A stretch of DNA of 64,000 nt from Pseudogymnoascus destructans. Taxonomy: Eukaryota > Ascomycota > Leotiomycetes > Thelebolales > Thelebolaceae. Where the stretch lies: contig NW_020167525.1 in assembly GCF_001641265.1 (NCBI RefSeq), forward strand, positions 784,501-848,500, written 5' to 3'. The notes beneath the pieces are model-generated. The model was not told where the DNA came from and did no database searches. It saw only the letters and a program-made list of their open reading frames with translations. A program made the translations under genes and the position numbers. Below, one piece after another: positions 35,260 through 46,640 of the stretch (position 1 is the first letter of the stretch; the number at the start of each line of letters is the position of its first letter).

Positions 35260-38253
35260 ATGAGGGTGCCCTCAGCGAAGTCCTGGTCTTCAACAATAAG
35301 ATTGCCCAAGTCCACCTTCCCGTAAGCTAAAATCATGCCCCCATTGGAAGCCGCCCTCGCAGTCCCGAAATACTAAACAAAGCACCGATCCAGCCCTCGA
35401 ACCAAGCCGGCCGACCAAGCTAAATATCTCCAACGATGCACCGATGACCTGTACGCCTGGCAGGCAAAGGTTCGCGCCCACCAGAAGCCGTTTGTGCTCC
35501 ATGATGGGCCACCATACGCCAATGGCAGCCTCCACGCTGGCCACGCCGTGAACAAGATCCTGAAAGATCTTATTTGCCGAACAGAGCTCCAGCAAGGTAT
35601 AGCCGCGGCACACACACACATTGGAGCTTAATCTAACACCTTGGCAGGTCGCAGGGTGCAATTCGTCCCGGGCTGGGACTGCCACGGCCTCCCGATCGAA
35701 ATCAAAGCCCTCGAGCAAGTCCGCGCGAAGAGCGAAGATGGGGAGGTAAACCTCGACCCCATTGGGATCCGACGCGCCGCGCGGAATCTCGCACGGAAAA
35801 CGGTGAAGGAGCAGAAGAAGGGGTTCAGGGAGTGGGGTATCATGGCGGATTGGGAGAATCCCTGGGTCACGATGGATAAGGAGTTTGAGCTGAAGCAGCT
35901 GGGGGTGTTTTTGGAGATGACGAGGCAGGGCCTGATTTTTAGGCGGTATAAGCCGGTTTACTGGTCGCCATCTTCGAAGAGCGCGTTAGCGGAGGCGGAG
36001 TTGGAGTATAATGAGGCTCATGAGTCGATAACGGCGTATATCAAGTTCCAGGTTGTGGCGGTGCCGGCGGCGTTGAAGGGTCAGGGGGTTAATGCTGGGC
36101 GCCTACATGCTGTCATTTGGACGACTACGCCGTGGACTCTACCCGCCAACAAGGCAATTGCCGTCAGCCCCGACCTCGAATATACGGTGGTGGAAGTCGG
36201 AAGCGAACAGCTGCTGATTGCCAAATCACGCCTCGAGCATGTTGCTGCGAAATGCGCATTCCCCGAGTCGTTCAAGGTCGTCGTCGAATCGATTAAAGGC
36301 TCTGAACTCGAGGGACTGACATATGTCAATGCCCTCCATGGCGAAAATGCCCCAATCCAGCCCCTGATATTTGCGGACTACGTGTCGGACGCGAGTGGAT
36401 CGGGTCTTGTCCACACTGCTCCCGGTCATGGTATGGAAGATTACGACGTGTGCACCAAGTTGGGAATTGAGGCTTCCGCGCCCGTGGATGATGCCGGCTG
36501 CTTCACCGATGAGGCATTACCTCACAATCCGTCTGCGCTGACAGGAAAATCCGTACTTGGCGGCGGTAACGAGGCCGTACTGGCGCTTTTGGGATTCCAG
36601 GTCCTTGGGGTTCATAAGCACGAGCACAAATACCCTTATGATTGGCGCACGAAGCTTCCTGTGATAGTTCGCGCGACCGAGCAGTGGTTTGCGGATGTGG
36701 GCAGTATCAAGGATAAAGCGCTGAAGAGCCTTGACAATGTCAAGTTTATTCCGGAGAACAGCCGTTCGAGACTGGAGAGCTTCATAAAGGGGAGGAGCGA
36801 ATGGTGTATTTCCCGGCAACGAGCTTGGGGTGTTCCCATTCCTGCTTTTTACGATGAAAGTGGCAAGGCTATATTGACGCAGGAGAGCGTGTCGCATATT
36901 ATCTCGGTAATCCAAGAAAGGGGCATCGATTCATGGTGGACGGATGCTCAAGATGATGTATCATGGGTCCCCCCCAGTCTCCGCGACCAAGGTACTCTCA
37001 AACGGGGTACGGACACTATGGATGTGTGGTTTGACAGCGGAAGCAGTTGGACTCAAACCGAAGGACCGGCAGAAGTATACAGCGAGGGAACTGACCAACA
37101 TAGAGGATGGTTCCAATCGAGTCTTTTGACGCACATAAGCGCATCCGGATTAGATTCTGCTCCTTTCAAAACGTTGGTCAGCCACGGTTTCACCATTGAT
37201 GAGCACGGCAAGAAGATGTCTAAGTCTATTGGCAATGTCATTTCTCCCGCAGAGATCATGAATGGGACTTTACTGCCACCGATAAAGCGCAAGGGAAAGG
37301 CGACTGGCCCGCCGGCATACGATGGCCTCGGGGCTGACGCATTGAGGCTTTGGGTTGCGAGCAGTGACTACACGCATGATGTTGCACTTCGCCAGCCTGT
37401 TTTCAAGGCTATCAACTCAACTTTACTGAAGTACCGCACCACCCTAAAAATGCTGCTGGGGTCAATGAGGGAGAGCAGCGAGAAGGTGCAGTTGACTAAG
37501 TTGGATACTATTGCTTTGTACCAGCTACAGCAAACTCAGATTGGCTTCAATGAAGCGTGTCGGGCGTACAATTTCCACAAGGCTATCAGCATCTTGAATC
37601 GCTGGATTAATGCGGAGCTATCTTCGTTCTACTTGGAGGCTATTAAAGATCGTTTATACTGTGGGAATGGAGGCGGTGTGCTGTATCCTATCTTCATGGG
37701 ACTTATGCACATGCTTGGCCCCATCACACCGTCTCTAGTCGAGGAGTCATGGGAGCATAGGCCGCAGTGGATGAAGGACAGTACTTCTTCGGTGCACCCC
37801 CTTCAACGGAGCACCGATGAGCTACGTCTTCTCACCTACAAGTTTCCCACCAGTCTGCCAACAGATATCTCACATTTGATGGCCGCCAACGCTGCGATCA
37901 AGACTGCCCAAGAAGAAGCCCGAACCGACAAACTCGTCGGATCATCTCTCCAGTCTTCTGTTATCCTGACCCTACCCAAAGAATCACAAGATTTATTTCA
38001 GAACTACGCCGACGAGCTCCAAGAAATCTTCGTCGTCTCATCAGTCGAGTTTGGTTCTGGAGAAGAGCGTGTGGCGGAGCGTGTGGCGGAGTGGAAATTC
38101 AACGCTGAATTCGAAGTCCCCGGTGGGAAGGGAACTGCATGGGTTCTCCCTCCAAGGGAGGCAAAGTGTCCTAGGTGCTGGAGATACGTGGCTCCTGCTG
38201 AGGATGAGTTATGTGGGAGGTGTGCTGACGTCGTTGAGGTCACAGAGTCTTGA
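35260..38253 (+). CDS. ISM1: Mitochondrial isoleucyl-tRNA synthetase
   Basis: Exons 35260-35321, 35394-35596 and 35648-38253 (introns 72 and 51 nt) give 956 aa. Exon 1 encodes a basic presequence, MRVPSAKSWSSTIRLPKSTF; LPKSTFP is the bacterial-type IleRS N-terminal motif and supports this start and splice. The class I HIGH motif is HAGH at 68-71 (HDGPPYANGSLHAGHA), and WDCHGLPIE is conserved. The editing (CP1) domain has TTPWTLPANKAI and GHGMEDYDV. KMSKS occurs at ~residue 610 (GKKMSKSIGN). The C-terminal zinc cluster CPRCWRYVAPAEDELCGRC is bacterial/organellar in type. The enzyme charges mitochondrial tRNA-Ile. Confidence 0.95.
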
Positions 38254-39377
38254 AGCGGCGGGGTGAAGTAAGTGGTGGTGCTGGCTCTCTACTACTTGTA
38301 TTATATGTAAAAAAAGGACTGCATTGTATAATATATAGAGGGATAAATATTCATATACGGTGTTATTTATTATTGAATTTCCAAAGATTGTTTACATTTT
38401 TTTGAAATGATATGCCCAATTCGAGTTCTGCTTCGGGGATGGATTCATACCTGAAAGGGCGTAGAAGGGTGCCTATTTATTTAGCAGCGTTGCTGACTAA
38501 ATGCAATATGTCAGCATTCCACCACCCCGATACAACTTGTTCCTCAAGCAAAGACTCCCCATCTGAGAAAATATTTATTGATGGGTTCAAGGAACTTTGC
38601 CTTAGACGGTTGGATAGCCTAGCTATTATTGTACCACGCTTCTCCATGCAGATGGCTGGGTTCTCAGTGTTGGTATTGCTGACAGTATGCCAAATACTAG
38701 TGCGATGAGACTACGCCACATTGCATGAAGTGCACATATTCTGGGCATGTTTGCCCGGGGCCTATCACGGGGGAAATTATTAGTGATATGACTTCGAAGG
38801 TGAGACGAAGGACACAAACCTGGTTAGCTAATCGCTCTGTGGGCGTTACAAACAGAGGGGGCAGTAATAGGAATCTAAACCAAGCCGGACAGTATTAACC
38901 TGTACCAAATGAGACTGCGGACGACGGCCAAAATCTTGATGTCAATATCATGCACTCGGATGCCTCGAGCATTGAAAGACTGGGGGCAGATTTGGATCCA
39001 TTTGAGAGTCTGCCGGTCAAACTACATTTTTTCCACTCTAAAGCTCTTGGAATACTGTATGCGACACCGAAATCTTCAACCGCTAGCTATGAAGATCCGA
39101 GTCTAAACGGAACTCAGGTGCGAACTCGATGAGGAATGCGTTCGTTGCGCTTGGCCCTGGTGACCCGATGACGGATGTCTGGCTTCCAATGATCTTGTCC
39201 GACCAGCTATTTAGTGTACTCTTTACACGTGCGCTGTTCATATGTCAACAATTTTCGGAATAGACGCGATGGATAGTATGGACGTGGTAACCCATAGGAC
39301 CGAGACATTATCACTATTGAGCAAGAGAATTGGGGATCCAAACGAGGCTGTCAACGATGTTACGTTTACAGCTGTGG
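38254..39377. other. Intergenic edge of the transposon island
   Basis: AT-rich, with short overlapping open frames and no recognisable coding content. It ends where the first LTR begins. Confidence 0.5.
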
Positions 39378-39626
39378 TGTAAGGATCGTAAGCCTAAGGG
39401 TCTCACGGGAGTCCAGGGAACCAGGTCAGGAGGCAGGAAGGTATCGTATTCTGTAAGCACAATAGGTCTACGTAGATACATCGACTATTTGACTGGAGGC
39501 CTCCTTCCGAGGTCTCCAGCCCCTTTTATCCAGGAACCCCCTTGCCCTCGGTAAACCAGGGTTTCTCCACAGTAGGGCAACGCCTTGGGTCGTCCACGTG
39601 AGGGCACGTGACGGCCCTGCCTTACA
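39378..39626 (-). repeat. LTR of remnant D (249 bp)
   Basis: It begins TGTAAGG and ends CCTTACA, the same terminal inverted repeats as the 301-bp LTR of element A, and shares a CACGTGACGNCC segment with it near the right end. It is followed directly by ATTACCCCCCC, the complement of a polypurine tract. The left boundary is inferred from the termini alone. Confidence 0.65.
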
Positions 39627-40026
39627 ATTACCCCCCCTCTTAGGGGAATTGCCCTCAATTCCCAGGTTCGCAGGTAGGGCTTGGTACCCTCCTGGCTTGT
39701 TTGGACTTTCGTTTTGCCCCAGGTGGTGGGCTTGTTTGGGTGCGCGCTTGGTAGGCTGGTCCTGTGACCCCCCTTGTTGTGTGTTGCCGCGGCCACCCCC
39801 TTTGTTATGGGTCTCGCGCCAAACTCCTACTTCCTTCCAAACTTCCTATCGAACTTCCTGCCACCTTCATCCTCAACATCACCTTACTTCGCCTTTCGCC
39901 CTCAATCTTAGTCCCAACCTTTGGGGCCTACACATTTGCTTGTTTCTTTAAGGTAATCACTTCCTTTCCACCTGGATTGCAGGAGCTTATCGTTACGGAT
40001 AGATCTCACATCGTCCAACCCTCATC

Positions 40027-40757
40027 ATGGCTCCCAAGCCGAAGGGGAAGGCTCCAGTTACTACACCTCGCAAGCGACCAGCGGCCCAGATGTCCAGCTC
40101 TCCCGAGTCGCAGGCGCCCGCCACGCCTGTTCCTTCTGTTGTCGCCTCCTCCACATCACGTTCTCGCACTGTCCGTCCGTATCGTTCGCCTGAAGTCGAG
40201 GACGAAGCTGAGGATCTCGAAGGCTTCATCGTTCCTGAGTCCGAGGCTCCAAAGGATGAGCGCACCGTGCTTGGGTGGAAGGTCGCTGCCCGCTGTGAGG
40301 TTCCTGATTCTGCAGGACGCCTTCGCGCTGGCTCCCGCCCGTGCTGCATGAAGTGTGCGCACACGTATTACAACTTCCCAGGCCAGATGTGCTGGGTCCC
40401 TTCCGGCATGGCCAAGTGCGCAGACTGCCTTCGGGGCAACCACGCGTGCGTTCCAGTAAGGGACTCCCTCCTCATTGTTTGTTTGTACTAATGGTTGGGT
40501 AGGCTGCTGCCCAGCTTGGCACCGAGTTGGAGGCCCTCCAGCTTGCGGCCGATGCTCTCCTGAACTGTTGGGCCGACGACGAAGATGCTGGCCTTGCTGC
40601 TGATTCTGAGGCTACTGTCCAGGCCATCAGCGCCCTTCACGCTGCCCAGCGCGTATACAGCAATGCCACCAAGGCCAATACCATTACGTTGTCCCATCCT
40701 TGCTTCCTTGTGCATGCTTCCTGTGATATGCCTCAATTAACGATAGCCCTACATCAT
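40027..40757 (+). CDS. Antisense cargo gene of remnant D, cysteine-rich domain protein, 3' truncated
   Basis: Exon 1 is 40027-40455 and exon 2 starts at 40503 (GTAAGG donor, TTGGGTAG acceptor, phase 0); the frame is open up to the LTR junction at 40757. The N-terminus is basic and Pro/Ser-rich (MAPKPKGKAPVTTPRKRP), then acidic. The cysteine domain near residues 105-143 follows C-x2-C-x11-C-x8-C-x2-C-x6-C-V-P, a likely zinc site. Exon 2 encodes an Ala/Leu-rich helical segment (LEALQLAADALLNCWADD). The same cysteine pattern and intron position occur in the antisense gene of element A. I know no named family. Part of the last ~90 bases may be intron or untranslated. Confidence 0.65.
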
Positions 40758-40869
40758 TGTCATACTGACATTCGTTGCACTCAGTTTGCTATCAAACTCA
40801 AGAGCAAACTTAGAAATCTCCTCCTCAAACCTACAAGTCACCATACATATCTTGGCTTATCACACCAAC

Positions 40870-41170
40870 TGTAAGGGCACAGGGAATACGGCTCTCTGTA
40901 GGTGCATGTGGGAGTGCGGGTCGGAGGTGATGCTGTATTCTATCCTAGAGGTCTACTACGAAGGATACAAAAAAGATGAAGGTATAACCCTCTGTTCCTG
41001 TTCCCTTAAATACCCGAAACCCCTCCGACTCTGCTAACTCCCTGTTTGCCTTAAGGTTTCCCTACGCTATGTGCCTAAGGCTCGCAGTTGCGATTGAACC
41101 GTAATGGCCCCGAGTCTCGAGGGCGCCACGTGACGACCGTAACTAACCCGAGTAAGGAGGCATCCTTACA
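40870..41170 (-). repeat. Element A 3' LTR
   Basis: 301 bp, TGTAAGG...CCTTACA. Differs from the other LTR only at 40923 (G here, A at 48362). Confidence 0.95.
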
Positions 41171-41795
41171 CTACCCCCAGCCTTCAGAAGGTGCTTTGTC
41201 CCGAAAGCATGCAAGCCCACGCCGTGTGTGAGTTATTGTATGGGTTGTGTGGTGCGGAGGAAGAATCGAGACCGAGGAGCGACCGCGACGAACCCTTGTT
41301 TGGGTTGTTGTGTGAGGTGCGGGCGCAAGGTCTGGAATGCCGTTTGTTTGTCGAGACGGCTATGGTAGGCGGCCGGATGGGTGGCGGAAGTGGTCTGAAT
41401 CTGTGTGCTGAGAGTCGCATCTTTGTTGTGCGTGCGGTGATTAGTGTGGTAAAGGTCCGTATTGGTATCGAATCGAGTCCGCGCGGTATGTGTCGTCGTA
41501 GAATTTCGAGGTCAAAGGCGAGTTTCGCACTAACCCGATTCGGACGGCTTTGTTGTAAGCCAGAATATGATTTCCAGCTTCGCACACAGCTTGTTGTTTT
41601 CTCCACAACAACAACAACGCCGACCCCCCCTCGCGAGACTGGTAAGTGACCCCTCCGGACGTCGAGAAGGATACTAATTGATTGTTTTTAGATACAAAAC
41701 AACTTCGAACGATTCGGTAGGTTGAGGAACCGCGCTGGCGCGGTGGTGATAACTCGGGCTGGGCTGACGGGAAATCGCAGATTTCCAATTTGAAG
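41171..41795 (+). other. Probable 5' part of the antisense gene in element A
   Basis: The plus strand has an open frame 41191-41649 whose end carries a near-consensus intron (41642-41691). A second possible intron (GTAGGT at about 41717 to CAG at 41780) would lead into the conserved core. I could not find one joined frame, so this may be leader sequence. Confidence 0.4.
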
Positions 41796-42516
41796 ATGCC
41801 GGTTCCCGTGCCCTCTGGGGCCCTTTCGGATTCCTTCCGCATCCTGTGCGTCCGCTGCCTTCGGGCAATCTCCCGTGGGGCTGCGGCCCATACTTGTGTC
41901 TGGTCCCCGACCAGCTCGAAGTGCAGTTACTGCACTTCACAGCATTCTGCGTGTGTTCCGGTGGGTTTCCTGTTGCTTTTCGGTTTGCATTTGGCTCGTT
42001 TTTGGGTTTGTTCAGTGTTGACTTGGTGGGAATAGCTGCCCTGGTTTCTTGGGCCCGAGTTCGCCGACCTCCTCGCCGCCAAAGTGGCAACCCCCCTCCT
42101 CGACTCCGACGTCGTCGCCGCGGCCCTCGAGGCCAACCGCGTCCTGTTGCTCGCCGCTGCCTCCGTCCCCAAGTTCCTGAACGAGGCAACTCGGGACCTC
42201 TACGAGGAGGCCCGCGCAACCCGCGCCGCCCTCGAGTCTGTCGACTCGAAGCTTGAGGTGAGTGAATCTTCTTTCCTGGTGGTGTATCAGTGCTGACCCA
42301 GGTCAGGTTGTTCGTGTTTCGCTGCGCCGTCTTCGGACGGAGCAGTTGGGGGTTCCCGGCCTCCTGAAGGAGGTGGTGGCCGCGGTGGAGGCGGGTGCTG
42401 CCGTCGTCGCCGTCGCTGCGAAGTCGGTCCTGGCGCCTGCCCCCCGCGGGAAGGAGAAGGAGAAGGAGAAGGAGAAGAAGGTGGAGGATGGGGTTGGGGC
42501 CTCCTACGGAGAGTAG
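41796..42516 (+). CDS. Antisense cargo gene inside element A, cysteine-rich domain protein
   Basis: Exons 41796-41960, 42036-42257 and 42307-42516 splice in phase 0 to 198 aa, antisense to the retrotransposon and between its chromodomain and 3' LTR. Residues ~18-55 carry C-x2-C-x12-C-x8-C-x2-C-x6-C-V-P, the same pattern as the gene in remnant D, with the intron directly after VP in both. Exon 2 encodes an Ala/Leu-rich helical domain (EFADLLAAKVATPLLDSD) and exon 3 a Val/Ala-rich helix ending in a KEKEKEK run. Upstream exons are likely: a strong intron at 41642-41691 (GTAAGT, TACTAAT, TTTTTAG) and an open frame from 41191 lie ahead, so the true start may be further left. Function unknown. Confidence 0.7.
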
Positions 42517-42674
42517 GGGGTTGGCCCTGTGTCGGAGGGAACTCGGGCGTGGTCTTTCGCGTGGGGTCACCTCGACCCTTCGTTTCTCATGGTGGTAGCC
42601 GCTTGTTGCGACGCCGGTGAGACATTTGGGAAGGGTGGCCTCCGCAAGGGCCACGGCTCGGAGGGTGCCCTGGC

Positions 42675-45600
42675 TTAGAGGGTGTTTAGTTTAGTGTCGT
42701 AGATAGCAACGACGCTGTTTTCCTCTGCTTTGCCGTGCCTCTCGTGATCATAGCTTGGCTCGCCTGTCTCCCAGTCTGTTATCCAACCGGGTAGGTCCTG
42801 CGGCGGTCCTGGCAGGTTTGGGTACTCCGCGTGGAACTCCCTGATTTTGTAGGGGGAGTTTTTGAAGTTCGAGGCGGGGTACCATTCCGGGTCCGGATCG
42901 TATCCTACCCAGGATACCTGGTATTGGAGTTGTTTTCGTCGGGTCCTCACGGTGAGGATCTTTTCGACCTGCCACTCCTCTAGCCCGTCGACGACTTCGC
43001 TGCTTGGCTCAGGCGCTGCTTGACCAGTTAGCGGGTTATTCGGAGCTTTGATGAGTATGTCTGGTGAGAAAACGTCATGTATTTGAGAACCCGTCGGTAG
43101 GTCTAGGAAGGCGTGTCCGATTTGCTCCAATACCGTATAGGGTCCGACCCATTGTTGCCCCAACTTGCGGCTGGGACGGTGGTTTTTCAGGTTCTTAGTT
43201 GATAGGTAAACCTTGTCTCCTACGTCCCAGTCAATAGCTCGTCGGCATCGATTCGCGTATCTAGACATGTCCTCTTGTGCTTTGACCATATTCCCCTTTG
43301 CGTAAACCCATGTGGAATGCATTCGGCTCGCCACCGCTTTGGCTTCCGTCTGGTTCAAGACTTCCCTGGGAGTCGTGGCTTTTGGCGTCTCCCAGTCCCA
43401 ACTTGTGCGCGGGTCAGTTCCGTACTTGAGCCGGTAGGGGGTCATTCCGATCGAGGTATGAGGTAGGGTCATCTGCACCCGATCCATGATGGGGATAAGC
43501 TCACTCCAGTTGTCCTGGTAGTGGGATACGAAAGGCCTCAGTCTCTGATCAATATACCGATTCATGATTTCCGTCTGTCCGTCGGTCTGCTTGTGGTAGG
43601 CCGTTGACAGCTTAATTTTGACCCCTATGATTCGACAGAACTCTCGCCAGAAAGCTGATATGAATTGGGGTCCGTGATCACTGATGATCGACTCCGGAGT
43701 GTGTCCGAATCGATATATCCATTCGATGAATAGTTGCGCCATTTGGCGGGCATCGGTGGTCTTGTGACACGGTATGGACACCGAACCCTTACCGAGTCAG
43801 TCCATGAACACCAGGATGCTGTCGAATCTGTGCTTGTCCTTTGGGAACTCCTTAAAGTCCATCGTTAGGTGTTGCATAGGGTATTCGGGTATTGGTAGGG
43901 GGTGTAAGAAACCTTGCTGCTTCGTGACATTGGTGTGAGAAAGTCGGCACGCTACGCAGTTACATACGTATCGGAGGCAGTCCGCTTCCATACCGATCCA
44001 ATGATACTTTAGGGCGAGCAACTGGTAGGTCTTCCTGCCACTTGGGTGCGCGGTCGACACTTGGTCGTGTGCCTCCCGGATGAGTTTCGTACAAAGCTCT
44101 GTGTGACGATTCACACATAGGCGGTCTTTGTACAGGAGGAGTTGGTCGGCCAGGGCGTACCCATCCGGTAAGGGTTGTTTCGCGCGTGTCTCGGCAAACG
44201 ACTTCCGGTTGTCTACACATAGTGCCTCAATCAGATCGAAGGGCATCTTCGCCTTTAGGGGGTCGATGGCATTGATCGATGCTACATAACTGTTGGCCAA
44301 CTCGGCACTGATACGGGGGTGTAGGCGAGCTGGGCCAAGCAACACCCTCGCACGACTATCAAGTTTGACCTTCTGTTGCATTACCAGGTCTTGGTCTCTT
44401 CGGCTTAGAATATCTGCCTTCTGGTTATTCTTTCCTGCCGTATACGTAATGCAGAAGTTGAAGTCGGAGAGTAGTTCCATCCACCGGACCTGCTTCGCCG
44501 TGAGAACCTTCATCGACATGAAGTATTCGAGCGATCGGTGGTCAGTGTAAACGTCGACTCGGTGTCGTACCGAAGCCAACTCGGGCCTCCACTTAGCAAA
44601 GGCTTTCACGATCGCAAAAAGCTCCTTATCGTGGAACTCCCAATTGATCTCGTGTCCGGTAAGGACGTGACTATAGAAGCTTACGGGATACCATCGCTTG
44701 TCAGGGTGTTCTTGGGACAGAACTCCAGCTACTACTCCATCGGAGGAATCAGTCTCCAGCTTCGTAGGCAATTCGGGGTCGAAGTGGTGAAGTGCCTGTA
44801 CTGTCAAGAGTTGTCGTCGCAATTCCTCAAAAGCAGCCTCGCATTCGTCCGTCCACAGGAACGGCTCCGAAGGTCTAGTAATGGCCGTGAGTGGCTTCGC
44901 TATCTTGCCGAAATCTCGGATGAATTGTCGATAGAAACCACAGAATCCTAGGTAGGACTTCACTCCCGTTACAGTAGTCGGTCGGATCCAGTTACGAAGT
45001 GGTTCGATTTTGTCGGGGTCCGCTTCCACACCGGAAGTAGTGAGAATATAACCTAAGTACTTCGTCCTAGTAACATTGAACTCACATTTCTTTATATCGG
45101 CTTGGAGTCTGGCTTCTCGTAGACGCTGCAAAACTTTATGTACGTGATCTATGTGTTCCGAAGGGTCCTCGGAGTATATTAGGATGTCGTCTAGGTAGGC
45201 AGTACAGAAATCATCCAAGTATGACATGAGAACGTCATTCATGTACCTCTGATAGGTTGCAGGACCGTTGGTTAGGCCAAACGGTAGCACTTTGCATTCG
45301 TAGGATTCGTACCGAGTCTGAAAGGTTGTGTACTCTTCGGAGTCGGGGTGCATTCGTATACGATGAAAGGCTTGCCGGATGTCTAATTTCGTGAAGATCT
45401 TTGCTTTCGACACCCGGCCTAGCAATTCGTCGATGCGCAGTATAGGGTACGGATAGTTGCGGGTAAGGCCGTTCAGCTTGCGGTAATTGATGCAGAACCT
45501 CAGTTTGCCGTCCGCTTTCTTCACGAATAGTATAGGCGACGCAAAGGGACTATCACTATTGGCGATGAAGCCTTTGTCGAGGTTCTCCAACAGGTATTGC

Positions 45601-46640
45601 TTAGTAGCCTTTAGCTCCTCAGTGCTTTGTCGGTAGAGCGGTAAAAAGGCATTTGGTAGAGGGGCCTCGAGCTGTATCCTGTGATCGTATATGCGGTGTG
45701 GCGGAAGTCGATCCGATTCTGACTTTGAGAAGACGTCGGCATAGTTTCGATGCACAAACGGGAGCTTCTCCTGGATGAGTGATGTTGTCTCGTCGTCCTC
45801 TTCCAATTCTCTCTGCTGAATGATCTGATCAATCTCATATATACTAGTCTGGAAGAACTCGGCGTCGCTCCGCATCATCTCGTGATAGAAGGCATTTGTA
45901 CCGATCTCGCAGATCTGCACAGGCACAAACCCATGCGTTGGCGTCCTCATCGGAGGTGGTGGAACCTTGGGGTTCCGGGGTGGGCTCGAAGGCATGGGGG
46001 TGGCCTCCTTATATTCAGGATTTATCACTTTCATGTCCATCGAGCGTCCGCCTGCGTGGCGTCTATCCTCGTGGTGGATCGCGAGATCCCTACGATTCGC
46101 ATCCGACTGGTGTGCCGGATGTCGAATGGACGTTTCGCGCGAGTGGTAGGGCAAGGTGATCTCCTTACTCCAGCTAGGAGTTGGCGGGTACTCCTTTGGC
46201 CATACTAACCGGCTCTTTGCAGAGTCGAGTAGTATTCGGAAGCGGCTGAAAAGCTTCTTCCCAATTATCACATCTTGCGCTCCGAGGTCAAGGAGCACAA
46301 AGGGGCAGTTATATATTCGGCGTCCTTCGACTGTCAAGTGCAACCGAATATACTCCGATACGTGACTTTGGATTTTTCGCTGAAAACCACGTATGGGTAC
46401 AGAGTAGGGTAGTTTCCGTATTGGGCTCTGAAGCGCCTTCGACAGTCGTAGCGCGAAGGGCTTATTGATGACGAGGTATCCGTTTGCTCCTGTGTCTGCG
46501 AGAGCCTTCGTTTGCACACCGAGTTCGTTCAGACTCAGCATCGTGTCGACTAAGAACTAGGTTACGCCCAAGAGTTCTTGCAGGTCGAGATCTCGCAGAT
46601 CACATTTGCGTAGACCTAGGAAGGAGCCTTTTACTAGGCC
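42675..46640 (-). pseudogene. pol: Element A Pol polyprotein with two stops
   Basis: Read from 46640 in the -1 frame relative to gag. Order: aspartic protease (ALADTGANG), reverse transcriptase (TKLDIRQAFHRI, LPFGLTNGPATYQ, YLDDILIYS), RNase H (LETDSSDGVVAG), integrase (HPSGRKTYQLLALKYHW with CNCVAC zinc site, then MDFKEF, and ISDHGPQF), GPY/F-type segment (GQQWVGPYTVLEQIG) and a chromodomain (WQVEKILTVRTRRKQLQYQVSWVGYDP shortened here: VEKIL, YQVSWVGYD, EWYPASN). Stops interrupt at 46557-46559 (TAG before FLVDTML; CAG would fit) and 43797-43799 (TGA between VFMD and LGKGSV; CGA would fit). Both need a single C-to-T change. Otherwise the frame is uninterrupted. Confidence 0.9.

Larger units (their letters stand above)
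39378..40757 (-). mobile_element. Remnant D of an element-A-related Ty3/gypsy retrotransposon (3' end)
   Basis: From left to right this holds a 249-bp LTR, the complement of a polypurine tract and an antisense spliced gene; then it stops at 40757 against a foreign LTR. In sense (minus) orientation this is antisense gene, PPT, 3' LTR. No gag or pol of this element remains. The layout matches the left end of element A. Confidence 0.7.

Noticed and set aside
39485..39796. 103-codon minus-strand open frame
   Set aside because: Crosses the LTR end and polypurine-tract region of remnant D and has no homology; treated as non-coding element sequence.
43275..43466. Second antisense gene within element A pol
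   Set aside because: Short plus-strand frames over pol are shadows; unlike 41796-42516 they have no splice structure and no domain.
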